From assembly GCF_027622875.1 (NCBI RefSeq), contig NZ_JAPZVP010000005.1, positions 87,339 through 151,338 on the forward strand: a stretch of 64,000 nt of DNA, given 5' to 3'. Below, in pieces: positions 26,797 through 34,336 of the stretch. A program made the translations under genes and the position numbers. The notes beneath the pieces are model-generated. The model ran no database searches. It was not told the origin of the DNA and saw only the letters and a program-made list of their open reading frames with translations. This DNA is from Glycomyces luteolus (lineage in GTDB: Bacteria > Actinomycetota > Actinomycetes > Mycobacteriales > Micromonosporaceae). Every line of letters begins with the position of its first letter. Position 1 is the stretch's first letter.

Positions 26797-26919
26797 GTGA
26801 ACCGCATCAGCGAACACGCGGAGTCGAGGCGGACCAAGCGCCGCCACATCGACTTCTCACGCTCGGACTCGGCCCTGTGTCGCCCGGGCGGCACCGTCGG
26901 CGCCGGTCCAACTCGCTGA
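26797..26919 (+). CDS. Putative sulfur-regulation leader peptide 1
   Basis: A 40-codon reading frame from GTG 26797, containing TKRRHIDFSRSDSALCRPGG. Short peptides with R-x-H-[IV]-D-x-x-R-x-x-S-A-L-C precede sulfur and cysteine genes in many actinomycetes, and annotation pipelines call them putative leader peptides. The single Cys codon (TGT) may let a stalled ribosome report cysteine supply. It ends 79 nt before the winged-helix regulator gene. Confidence 0.7.
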   Translation: MNRISEHAESRRTKRRHIDFSRSDSALCRPGGTVGAGPTR

Positions 26920-26998
26920 GCCGCAAGGCCTCCGAGCTCCCGCCCACGGCGTCGCCCTTCCCGGTACTCCATTCGAACCCGAACGCGAAGGCGCCGCC

Positions 26999-27568
26999 AT
27001 GACTCCCGTCCAGACCCACACCCGACCCCCGGTCCACCGCCGCTCCGGCCTCGCGACGATCACCGTCACCATCGAGGTCCCCGCCGACGACCCCCGTCTG
27101 GCGCGGCGGATCACCGCCGCCCTCGGCGCGCTCTCCCTGAGCGGCGGCCGCGTCTCGGTCGCCTCCGAGGGCGTCCCGGCCGCGCCGGAAGGCCCGACCG
27201 CGCCGCCGCAGGCCTCCGCGCCCCGGCCCGCGCTGGTCATCGACGTGCCCGGCCGCGAGGTTCTGGTGCGCGGCGAACCGGTCGCCCTGACCCGCTTGGA
27301 GTTCGAGCTCCTCGCCTTCCTGGCTCGGTACCCCGGGACGGTCCACACCCGAGCGGAACTCCTCGAGTACGTCTGGGAGACACCGGACACGGGCATCCCC
27401 GGCCGCACCGTCGACGTCCACGTGCGGCGCCTGCGATCCAAACTCGGCGAATTCGACGGACTCGTGGGCACCGTTCGCGGTGTCGGCTACCGGTTCGCCC
27501 GCAGCCGCGACGTGGAGTACCGGACCAGTCCGGCCACTCCCGCAGTTGACCGGCTTCTCAGCATCTAA
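26999..27568 (+). CDS. Orphan winged-helix (OmpR/PhoB-type) regulator without receiver
   Basis: 189 residues. Residues ~80-165 form a Trans_reg_C winged helix (ALTRLEFELLAFLARYPGTV, GRTVDVHVRRLRSKLGE, VGTVRGVGYRFA). The N-terminal ~65 residues contain a short beta-type stretch (ATITVTIEVPADDPRLARRI) but no phospho-receiver, so activity cannot depend on a kinase in the usual way. The position between two sulfur leader peptides suggests a regulator of the downstream assimilation genes. ATG 26999 is preceded by GAAGG. Confidence 0.8.
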   Translation: MTPVQTHTRPPVHRRSGLATITVTIEVPADDPRLARRITAALGALSLSGGRVSVASEGVPAAPEGPTAPPQASAPRPALVIDVPGREVLVRGEPVALTRLEFELLAFLARYPGTVHTRAELLEYVWETPDTGIPGRTVDVHVRRLRSKLGEFDGLVGTVRGVGYRFARSRDVEYRTSPATPAVDRLLSI

Positions 27569-27570
27569 GA

Positions 27571-27593
27571 ATTCCTAGTATTTCTATAGGAAT
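27571..27593. promoter_or_regulatory. Operator-like palindrome, site C (before leader 2 and FMN reductase)
   Basis: ATTCCTA-N9-TAGGAAT, perfect 7-bp arms, starts 2 nt after the winged-helix gene stop. It has the same core and spacer as sites A and B, and lies 18 nt before leader peptide 2. Confidence 0.7.
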
Positions 27594-27611
27594 ACTGGTA
27601 CTGTTCTGTCC

Positions 27612-27698
27612 ATGACGACCGCCGACCTCCTCACGCGGCGGCGCGAGATCGACCAGATGCGCGCCGCCAGCGCCCTGTGTCAGCCGCGAATGCGCTAG
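27612..27698 (+). CDS. Putative sulfur-regulation leader peptide 2
   Basis: 28 codons from ATG 27612: an N-terminus MTTADLLTRRREID, then QMRAASALCQPRMR. It shares the arginine-rich lead, the I-D dipeptide and the S-A-L-C-x-P end with leader 1, 800 bp upstream, and with the actinobacterial sulfur leader-peptide class. Its stop codon touches the left arm of a 9-bp inverted repeat, as expected for a ribosome-controlled attenuator. Confidence 0.72.
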   Translation: MTTADLLTRRREIDQMRAASALCQPRMR

Positions 27699-27774
27699 AG
27701 CGCAGCCCGCCTGGCGCACCGCTGCGCTCGATCCGTTCTCCCACTGCGATTCCCCGCGGGCCCTTCCGGGCCCG
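27698..27774 (+). promoter_or_regulatory. Candidate attenuator after leader 2
   Basis: Two stems: GAGCGCAGC (27698-27706) with GCTGCGCTC (27721-27729), and CGGGCCC (27757-27763) with GGGCCCG (27768-27774). The first begins at the last base of the leader stop codon, so a terminating or stalled ribosome would decide whether it forms; the second resembles a terminator. The mechanism is inferred. Confidence 0.5.
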
Positions 27775-27833
27775 TTCCTCGGCACGCCCCTCCGCCGGCC
27801 TGCCATCGCCAGCCTCCCATTAAGGACCCTGAC

Positions 27834-28379
27834 GTGACCGCTGCCATCACACTGACCACTGTGGTCGGTAATCCGAAGCGACTCTCCCGCACCCTGACCA
27901 CCGCCGAAGCCCTGGCCTCGGCCATCGGCTCGACGCTCGGCGCCGAACCGCGCGCCGCCTCGATCGACCTCGCCGAGCTCTACCTGGACGGCATCGAGCC
28001 CCCGCACGGCGGGTTCGAGCACGCCGCCGCGCAGATCCATTCGAGCCGCGTGCTCATCGTGGGCACGCCCGTCTACAAGGCCAGCTACACCGGCCTGCTC
28101 AAGCTCTTCCTCGACCAGCTGCCGCCGCGCGCCCTCGAAGGGACCCTGGCCGTGCCGGTCACCATCGCCGCCTCGGCCGAGCACCGGCTGCTCGCCGACC
28201 TCCAGCTCCGGCCGGTCCTGGCCGAACTCGGCGCGAGCCTCTCGGTGCCGTCGCTGGCACTGCGAGAGAGCGAACTGCGGGACCTGGACGAGCACCTCCG
28301 GATCTGGACCGAGGCGAACGCCCCGGTACTGGAGGCCTCGCTCGCATCGGGCCGCAGGCCGGTCGGAGCGGCGGCATGA
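27834..28379 (+). CDS. NADPH-dependent FMN reductase (SsuE/MsuE-like)
   Basis: 181 residues of the flavodoxin-fold FMN reductase family: VVGNPKRLSRTLTTAEALAS (phosphate loop) and LIVGTPVYKASYTGLLKLFLDQLP are SsuE/MsuE hallmarks. It would supply reduced FMN to the flavin monooxygenase at 31.7-33.0 kb for desulfonation. GTG 27834 with AAGGAC upstream. It is the first gene of a tightly packed six-gene operon and lies behind leader peptide 2. Confidence 0.85.
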   Translation: MTAAITLTTVVGNPKRLSRTLTTAEALASAIGSTLGAEPRAASIDLAELYLDGIEPPHGGFEHAAAQIHSSRVLIVGTPVYKASYTGLLKLFLDQLPPRALEGTLAVPVTIAASAEHRLLADLQLRPVLAELGASLSVPSLALRESELRDLDEHLRIWTEANAPVLEASLASGRRPVGAAA

Positions 28380-28885
28380 GCGCGCGCCTCGAAGCCCAGG
28401 CCGGGGTCGCCCCCGAATCCTTCCGGTCGCTGTTCCGGGCCCACCCCGCCGGAGTGACCGTGGTGTGCGCCGACGCCGGGTCCGGACCGGCCGGGTTCAC
28501 CGCCACCTCGCTCACCTCGGTGTCGATCGATCCGCCGCTCGTGTCGTTCGCGATCGCGACCGGATCGTCGGCGTGGCCCGCGGTGCGGGAGGCCGAGAGC
28601 CTCACCGTCAACTTCCTGTCCGCCGGGCAGCACGAGATCGCGACCCGCTTCGCCACCAGCGGGATCGACCGCTTCGGCGGCCCCACCCTGTGGTCGCGAC
28701 TGGAGACCGGCGAACCGGTACTCGACAACGCCCCGTCGTTCCTGCGGGCGGTCGTGACCGATCGCATCGAGGCCGGGGACCATCACGTGGTCCTCGCCCT
28801 GGTGGTGGACGCCGAGACCGGCGGCGACCACGAACCGCTGGTCTACCACGCGGGCGGCTACTGCGCCGCGGCTCCGCTCGAATGA
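28376..28885 (+). CDS. Flavin reductase-like FMN-binding protein
   Basis: 169 residues of the split-barrel flavin reductase family: FRSLFRAHPAGVTVVCADAG, GFTATSLTSVSIDPPLVSFA, and HHVVLALVVDAE. It overlaps the FMN reductase gene by ATGA. Proteins of this type deliver FMNH2 to two-component monooxygenases of the NtaA/SnaA/DszA group, one of which is encoded downstream, so this may be its dedicated partner. Confidence 0.85.
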   Translation: MSARLEAQAGVAPESFRSLFRAHPAGVTVVCADAGSGPAGFTATSLTSVSIDPPLVSFAIATGSSAWPAVREAESLTVNFLSAGQHEIATRFATSGIDRFGGPTLWSRLETGEPVLDNAPSFLRAVVTDRIEAGDHHVVLALVVDAETGGDHEPLVYHAGGYCAAAPLE

Positions 28886-28980
28886 CCGCCACCCCGGCGG
28901 CCGCGTCCGAACGGGCCCGTCCCGTTCGGGCCGGCACCGCCCGACCCCTTGCCCGCGCTGCTCTTGAAAGGCCAATCCCC

Positions 28981-30042
28981 ATGTCGCACAGAACAACTCG
29001 ACGTACACTGCTCGCCGGCGCGCCCGCCGTCGCCGCGCTGGCCCTCGCCGCTTGCTCCGAAGAGGACGGCGGGCCCGCGCTCGCCGCCGACGCCGACCTG
29101 CCGACCGCGGTGCCCGAGGGCACGAAGCTCGTCATCGGCGACCCGTCCCAGCAGGTCGCGTTCGAGCTCTCCGGGCTGGCGTCGCTGCTGACCTTCGATG
29201 TGGAGTGGGCGAACATCTCCGGCGGACCCAAGTCCGCCGAAGCCTTCCGCGCCAAGTCGCTCGACCTCTCCTCCGTCGCCGACATCCCGCCGATCCACAC
29301 CAACTGGACGGGCCTGCCCACTCGGATCGTGGCCGCGGGCGGGCGGATCGACCCGCTCGCGCACCCGATCTACGACCTCGGCGTCGCCCCGGGCGTGGAC
29401 GTGAAGGCCTTGGAGGACCTGGCGGGCAAGCGGATCGCCTACTCCCCCGGGCAGGCGCAGGGCGCGCTCATCCTGCGGGTGCTCGACGCCTCCGGGCTGA
29501 GCCAGGACGACGTGGAGCTGGTGGAGCTCCCGAGCACCGCCGACACCTACTCGAACGCCCTCGCCGGGGGCGAGGTCGACGTCGCCCCGATCGGCGGCAC
29601 CCAGGTGAAGTCCTATGTGAACAAGTACGGGGCGGACGGAGCGACGACGATCCCGCACGGCCTGCGGGACGACCCGTGGGTGCTCTACGCGCCCGTGGAC
29701 GTCCTCGAGGACGCCGACAAGGCCGGCGCCATCGCCGAGTACGTGCGCCTGTGGGGCGCGGCCAAACTGTGGACCCGCGCGAACCGGGACGAGTGGATCA
29801 ACGCCTGGTACGTCGAGCACGAGGGCCTCTCGGTCGAGGACGGCAACTACCTGCACGACCGCGAAGGCGAACCGGACTTCCCCGAGACCTGGGACGAGAC
29901 CATCGAACGCCACCAGCAGACGATCGAGATCCTCGCCGAGGGCACCGGCAACGACGTGCTCGACGCCGAGGACCTGTACGACCGCCGCTTCGAGGCCCTC
30001 GTCGCCGAGGGCATCGCCGAGTACGGCGACGGAGGTGCGTGA
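28981..30042 (+). CDS. ABC transporter substrate-binding lipoprotein (sulfonate/nitrate type)
   Basis: 353 residues. The N-terminus has both a twin-arginine-like RRTLLAG and a lipobox ALAACSEED, so the protein should be anchored outside the membrane. The body is a SsuA/TauA-like periplasmic fold (KSLDLSSVADIPPIHTNW, LEDLAGKRIAYSPGQAQGA). Aliphatic sulfonates or related organosulfur compounds are likely ligands given the neighbours; this is inference. AAAGG before ATG 28981. Confidence 0.85.
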   Translation: MSHRTTRRTLLAGAPAVAALALAACSEEDGGPALAADADLPTAVPEGTKLVIGDPSQQVAFELSGLASLLTFDVEWANISGGPKSAEAFRAKSLDLSSVADIPPIHTNWTGLPTRIVAAGGRIDPLAHPIYDLGVAPGVDVKALEDLAGKRIAYSPGQAQGALILRVLDASGLSQDDVELVELPSTADTYSNALAGGEVDVAPIGGTQVKSYVNKYGADGATTIPHGLRDDPWVLYAPVDVLEDADKAGAIAEYVRLWGAAKLWTRANRDEWINAWYVEHEGLSVEDGNYLHDREGEPDFPETWDETIERHQQTIEILAEGTGNDVLDAEDLYDRRFEALVAEGIAEYGDGGA

Positions 30043-30929
30043 TGGCCACTGCCGTCAAAGGCGTCGAGAAGGCCGTTGAGCGGCGGCACCACGAGATTCC
30101 GCCCGTGGACGACGAGGAGCAGGCGGCCGGACGGGCCTCGCGGCCGCGCGGCAAGCGCCGCCTCGGGCCGGGCAAGGCCATCCCGTTCGGGTACCTCATC
30201 GGCCCGCTCCTGCTGCTGGGCGTGTGGTTCTGGGGTTCCGCGGCGGGCTGGATCGACCCGCGGGTGCTCACCGCCCCGTGGACCGTGGCGACCACCGCGT
30301 GGGACCTGTGGGAGTCCGGACGGCTCGGCCCCGACCTGCTGGTCTCGGCCCGCCGCTTCGCGTTCGGCCTCGCGTTCGGCGTCGGCGCCGGCCTCGTACT
30401 GGCCCTCGTGTCCGGGCTCAGCCGCTGGGGCGAGGCCATCGTGGACGGACCGGTGCAGATCAAGCGGTCCATCCCGAACCTCGCGCTCCTGCCGCTGCTG
30501 CTCCTGTGGTTCGGCATCGACGAGCGGATGAAGATCATCACGATCGCGCTCGGCGTGCTCATCCCGATCTACCTCCACACCCACAACGGCCTGCGCTCCA
30601 TCGACGGCCGCTACGCCGAACTCGCCGAGACGCTGCGGCTGGGGCCCGCGGCCTTCATCGGCCGGGTGGTCCTGCCCGGCGCGCTCCCCGGGTTCTTCCT
30701 GGGGCTGCGCTTCGCCGTCACGGCCTCCTGGCTGTCGCTCGTCGTGGTCGAGCAGGTCAACGCCACCAGCGGCATCGGCTACATGATGCTGCTGGCCGGC
30801 ACGTACGGGCAGACCGACGTCATCATCGTCGGCCTCGTCCTCTACGGGCTGCTCGGCCTCGGCTCCGACGCCATCGTCCGCATCGCCCAGAGGAGGGTCC
30901 TGTCATGGCGACGCACACTCGAGGACTGA
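30042..30929 (+). CDS. ABC transporter permease (SsuC-like)
   Basis: 295 residues. After a charged ~50-residue cytoplasmic tail come about six membrane segments and the EAA loop ([25 protein letters not shown]). The gene overlaps the binding-protein stop by 1 nt (TGATG) and the ATPase gene by 25 nt, so the three are translationally linked. Confidence 0.87.
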   Translation: MATAVKGVEKAVERRHHEIPPVDDEEQAAGRASRPRGKRRLGPGKAIPFGYLIGPLLLLGVWFWGSAAGWIDPRVLTAPWTVATTAWDLWESGRLGPDLLVSARRFAFGLAFGVGAGLVLALVSGLSRWGEAIVDGPVQIKRSIPNLALLPLLLLWFGIDERMKIITIALGVLIPIYLHTHNGLRSIDGRYAELAETLRLGPAAFIGRVVLPGALPGFFLGLRFAVTASWLSLVVVEQVNATSGIGYMMLLAGTYGQTDVIIVGLVLYGLLGLGSDAIVRIAQRRVLSWRRTLED

Positions 30930-31663
30930 CCGCGGCCACCGCGGTTCGCATCCGCGACCTGCACCGCTCCTTCACCGACGACCGGCCGGTCCTCTCAGGA
31001 CTCGACCTCGTCATCGAACCCGGCGAGTTCGTCGCACTCCTGGGCCGCAGCGGTTCGGGCAAGTCGACCCTCCTGCGGGCCCTCGCGGGCCTGGACCAGG
31101 ACGCGCAGGGCACGGGCGACATCGAAGTGCCCGAACAGGTCTCGGTGGTCTTCCAGGACTCGCGGCTGCTGCCGTGGCAGCGGGTCCTGCGCAACGTCGT
31201 CATCGGGCTCGACGGCCCGAACGCCAAGGAGCGGGGCCGCGAGGCCCTCGCCGAGGTGGGCCTGGCCGGACGCGAGCGGGCCTGGCCCCGCGAGCTCTCC
31301 GGCGGCGAGCAGCAGCGCGTGGCGCTCGCCCGCTCGCTGGTGCGCGAACCGCAGCTGCTCCTGGCCGACGAGCCCTTCGGGGCCCTGGACGCCTTGACCC
31401 GCATCAAGATGCACGGGCTCCTGCGGGCCCTCTACGAACGCCACAAGCCCGCCGTCCTGCTCGTCACCCACGACGTCGACGAGGCGATCGTCCTCGCCGA
31501 CCGCGTCCTGGTCCTGGACTCCGGGCACGTGCGCACCGAGCGGCGCGTCGACCTCGACGGCCGTCGCGACCCGTCGGACCCCCACTTCGCGGCCATCCGC
31601 ACCGAACTGCTCGCCGCGCTCGGCCTGGCCGGCGGCGCCGAGATCAAACAGGAGGAATCATGA
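30905..31663 (+). CDS. ABC transporter ATP-binding protein (SsuB-like)
   Basis: 252 residues: Walker [14 protein letters not shown], signature [15 protein letters not shown], Walker [15 protein letters not shown], switch VTHDVDEAI. It belongs to the nitrate/sulfonate/taurine importer ATPases. AGAGGAGGG precedes ATG 30905, inside the permease gene. The gene order of this importer is binding protein-permease-ATPase, unlike the second importer. Confidence 0.9.
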   Translation: MATHTRGLTAATAVRIRDLHRSFTDDRPVLSGLDLVIEPGEFVALLGRSGSGKSTLLRALAGLDQDAQGTGDIEVPEQVSVVFQDSRLLPWQRVLRNVVIGLDGPNAKERGREALAEVGLAGRERAWPRELSGGEQQRVALARSLVREPQLLLADEPFGALDALTRIKMHGLLRALYERHKPAVLLVTHDVDEAIVLADRVLVLDSGHVRTERRVDLDGRRDPSDPHFAAIRTELLAALGLAGGAEIKQEES

Positions 31664-33033
31664 GCGGTCACCCGAGGCAGTTGCACCTCAACGCTTTTCT
31701 GATGAACACCGGCCACCACGAGGCCTCGTGGCGGCTCCCCGAATCAGACCCGTACGCCTCCACGAACATCGCGCACTACGCGAAACTCGCGCGGATCGCC
31801 GAGCGCGGCAAGCTCGACTCGGTGTTCTTCGCCGACTCGCCGTCGCTGTGGGGCACCATCGGCCGGCGGCCGTCCGCGTCCCTGGAGCCCACGGTGGTCC
31901 TCGCCGCACTGGCCGCCGTCACCGAGCACATCGGACTCATCGCCACCGCTTCGACGACGTACAACGAGCCGTACAACCTGGCCCGGCGCTTCGCTTCGAT
32001 CGACCACCTCTCCGGCGGCCGCGCCGGGTGGAACATCGTGACCACCGCGACCCTCGACGCCGCGCGCAACTTCAACCTCGACGAGCTCCCCGACCACGCC
32101 TCGCGCTACGCCAGGGCCGAGGAGTTCCTCCAGGTGGCCAAGAAGCTCTGGGACTCCTGGGACGACGCGGCGATCCTGGGCGACAAGGAGCAGGGCTTGT
32201 GGGGCGACGAGCGCCTGGTCTACCCCGCCGACCACGCGGGCGAGCACTTCCAGGTGGCAGGGGCGCTCAACGTGCCGCGCTCGCCGCAGGGGCATCCGCT
32301 GCTCGTGCAGGCCGGATCCTCTGAGGACGGCAAGGCGTTCGCGGCGCTCCACGCGGAGGCGATCTTCACCGCGCAGCAGACCCTCCGAGAGGCCCAGGCG
32401 TTCTACGCCGACATCAAGCGGCGGGCCGCGGCGGCCGGGAGGGATCCCGACGGGGTGCTCGTCCTGCCGGGCATCGTCCCGGTCATCGGCGACACCGAAG
32501 CCGAGGCCCGTGAACTCGAGGCCGAGCTCGACCGGCTCATCGTCCCCGAGTACGCCCTGGGCAACCTCGCCCGGCTCCTCAAACTCGATCCGTCCGAACT
32601 GGACCTCGAACGGGAGCTGCCCGAAACGCTGCCGAGCGAGGACGAGATCGAGGGTGCCAAGAGCCGCTTCACGCTCATCGTGGAACTGGCCCGGCGCGAG
32701 CGCCTCACGGTGCGCCAGTTGATCGGCCGCCTCGGCGGCGGCCGCGGGCACCGCACCTTCAGCGGTACGCCCGAGCAGGTCGCGGAGGCGATCTTCGAGT
32801 GGTTCGACGACGGCGCGGCCGACGGGTTCAACATCATGCCCGCGGTCCTGCCCTCGGGCCTGGAGGCGTTCGTGGACCGGGTGGTCCCGATCCTCCAGGA
32901 GCGCGGGCGCTTCCGCACGGAGTACACCGGCTCGACGCTCCGCGAGCACTACGGACTCGCCCGCCCGGAGAACCCGCGGCGGCGCGAGGCGCTCGAATCC
33001 GCGGTCAAGGGCGTCCTCGCCCACGCCCGCTAG
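31660..33033 (+). CDS. NtaA/SnaA/DszA-family FMNH2-dependent monooxygenase
   Basis: 457 residues of the bacterial luciferase-like fold, NtaA/SnaA/SoxA subgroup: LHLNAFLMNTGHHEASWRLP at the N-terminus, KLDSVFFADSPSLWG, FASIDHLSGGRAGWNIVTT and LVQAGSSEDGKAFAA. Such enzymes use FMNH2 from a separate reductase to oxidise sulfonates, sulfones, thiophenes or aminopolycarboxylates. With two reductases and two sulfonate-type importers next to it, organosulfur cleavage is the best reading. It overlaps the ATPase stop by ATGA, with AGGAGG upstream. Confidence 0.87.
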   Translation: MSGHPRQLHLNAFLMNTGHHEASWRLPESDPYASTNIAHYAKLARIAERGKLDSVFFADSPSLWGTIGRRPSASLEPTVVLAALAAVTEHIGLIATASTTYNEPYNLARRFASIDHLSGGRAGWNIVTTATLDAARNFNLDELPDHASRYARAEEFLQVAKKLWDSWDDAAILGDKEQGLWGDERLVYPADHAGEHFQVAGALNVPRSPQGHPLLVQAGSSEDGKAFAALHAEAIFTAQQTLREAQAFYADIKRRAAAAGRDPDGVLVLPGIVPVIGDTEAEARELEAELDRLIVPEYALGNLARLLKLDPSELDLERELPETLPSEDEIEGAKSRFTLIVELARRERLTVRQLIGRLGGGRGHRTFSGTPEQVAEAIFEWFDDGAADGFNIMPAVLPSGLEAFVDRVVPILQERGRFRTEYTGSTLREHYGLARPENPRRREALESAVKGVLAHAR

Positions 33034-33037
33034 CGGC

Positions 33038-33067
33038 AGGGGCGCATCGGGTCCGATGCGCCCCTTT
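33038..33067 (+). terminator. Terminator of the first sulfur operon
   Basis: Perfect 13-bp stem AGGGGCGCATCGG (33038-33050) with 33053-33065, followed by T residues (33065-33067), 5 nt after the monooxygenase stop. Confidence 0.88.
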
Positions 33068-33076
33068 CGCGTCCCA

Positions 33077-33164
33077 ATGCGTGGAACGCACGCATGTCGG
33101 CGAGCGTTGTGCGAGCTCCCGCCCCGAACAGCGGCCCAATTACTGGGACGGGGGTTGCTCGCAC
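33077..33164. other. Two further hairpins between the sulfur operons
   Basis: ATGCGTG/CACGCAT (33077-33083, 33089-33095), then a long imperfect stem with outer arms GTGCGAGC (33109-33116) and GCTCGCAC (33157-33164) and an inner CCCGCCCC/GGGACGGG pairing with one mismatch. They lie upstream of the site D promoter and are not explained by termination of the preceding operon alone. Confidence 0.5.
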
Positions 33165-33182
33165 GCGATCCGCGAACCTAGA

Positions 33183-33223
33183 ATTCCTACTAGTTTGATC
33201 TAGTTAATCGAACTAGTAGGAAT
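33183..33223. promoter_or_regulatory. Operator-like element, site D (before the second importer)
   Basis: Perfect 13-bp arms ATTCCTACTAGTT (33183-33195) and AACTAGTAGGAAT (33211-33223). The 15-bp middle holds another CTAGTT (33200-33205), exactly 10 bp after the first. The outer ATTCCTA/TAGGAAT equals site C's half-sites, but the spacing is wider. The right arm ends 1 nt before a mini reading frame. Confidence 0.7.
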
Positions 33224-33224
33224 C

Positions 33225-33254
33225 ATGCCCTCTCAATCAGAAAGCCTCCCATGA
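33225..33254 (+). CDS. Nine-codon upstream reading frame coupled to the binding-protein gene
   Basis: ATG 33225 opens a frame MPSQSESLP whose TGA (33252-33254) overlaps the ATG of the binding-protein gene (ATGA). It starts directly after the site D palindrome, so the mRNA may begin at or near this ATG. It has no Cys codon, so it is not of the S-A-L-C leader class. Translational coupling is the likely role; coincidence is possible. Confidence 0.4.
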   Translation: MPSQSESLP

Positions 33255-34336
33255 GCATCAGACGACGAAGTGTCATCGCAGCCGCAGGCGCGGCCCTCAC
33301 CGCGGCCCCGGTGCTGGCCGCCTGCGGGAACGACGGCGGCAGCGGCTCCGAGGCCGCCGCCGAAGCCGACGGCGCGACCGCCAGCGGCACGATCCGCCTG
33401 GGCTACTTCGGGAACGTCACCCACGCCCCCGCCCTCGTCGGCCTCGAAGCCGGCGTCTTCAACGACACGCTGCCCAGCGCCGTCACCATCGAAGCGACCG
33501 TCTTCAACGCAGGTCCCTCCGCGATCGAAGCCCTTTTCAACGGCGCCATCGACATCACCTACATCGGCCCGAACCCGGCCATCAACGGCTGGGCCCAGTC
33601 CGGCGGCGAAGCCCTGCACATCATCGCGGGCTCCACCTCCGGCGGCGCCGGGCTCGTGGTGCACGAGTCGATCACCACCGCCGAAGACCTGCGCGGCAAG
33701 GCCCTCGCGACCCCGCAACTGGGCAACACCCAGGACGTGGCGGCCCGCTACTGGCTCAAGGAGCAGGGGTTCGAGACCGACGAGAGCGGCGGCGGCGACG
33801 TCGCCGTCACCCCGATCGAGAACTCCGAGGTCGCCGCCGCCTTCGACGAAGGCGTGGTGCAGGCGGCCTGGGCCGTCGAGCCGCGCTACTCGGATCTGGT
33901 CCTCAAGCACGGCGCCGTCGAGTTCCTCAACGAGCGCGAGCTGTGGGAGGGCGGCGAATTTGTCACCACCCACGTCATCGTCTCGAAGACCTTCCTCGAT
34001 GAGCAACCGGCCCTGGTGAAGGCGTTCCTGGAGGGCCACTTGGCCGCCCTCGACTACATCGCCGCGAATCCCGAGGAGGCCCGGACGGCCTCCAACGACC
34101 GCATCGAGGCGCTGACGGACAAGCGCCTCGACGACGCCGTGATCGCCGCGGCCTTCGAGAACCTGAGCTTCACCGCCGACCCCGTCGCCGCCTCTCTGCA
34201 GGGCAGCAAGGACCACGCCGTCGAGGTCGGGCTGCTGGAAGAGGTGGACCTCAAAGGCATCTACGCACTCGACGCCCTCAACCAGGTGCTCTCCGACCGC
34301 GGCGACGCCGAGGTCTCGGCAGGTGACCTGGGATGA
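33251..34336 (+). CDS. Second sulfonate-type ABC substrate-binding lipoprotein
   Basis: 361 residues. Twin-arginine-like SIRRRSVIAAAG and a lipobox VLAACGND lead into a SsuA-type fold (TIRLGYFGNVTHAPALVGLE, FNGAIDITYIGPNPAING, AEDLRGKALATPQLGNTQDV). It is only distantly similar to the first binding protein, so the two importers probably take different substrates. It overlaps the ATPase gene by ATGA. Confidence 0.87.
   Translation: MSIRRRSVIAAAGAALTAAPVLAACGNDGGSGSEAAAEADGATASGTIRLGYFGNVTHAPALVGLEAGVFNDTLPSAVTIEATVFNAGPSAIEALFNGAIDITYIGPNPAINGWAQSGGEALHIIAGSTSGGAGLVVHESITTAEDLRGKALATPQLGNTQDVAARYWLKEQGFETDESGGGDVAVTPIENSEVAAAFDEGVVQAAWAVEPRYSDLVLKHGAVEFLNERELWEGGEFVTTHVIVSKTFLDEQPALVKAFLEGHLAALDYIAANPEEARTASNDRIEALTDKRLDDAVIAAAFENLSFTADPVAASLQGSKDHAVEVGLLEEVDLKGIYALDALNQVLSDRGDAEVSAGDLG

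Noticed and set aside
27569..27833. Possible SAM or other sulfur riboswitch before the FMN reductase
   Set aside because: No S-box or SAM-II/IV core is visible; the leader-peptide/attenuator reading explains the region better.
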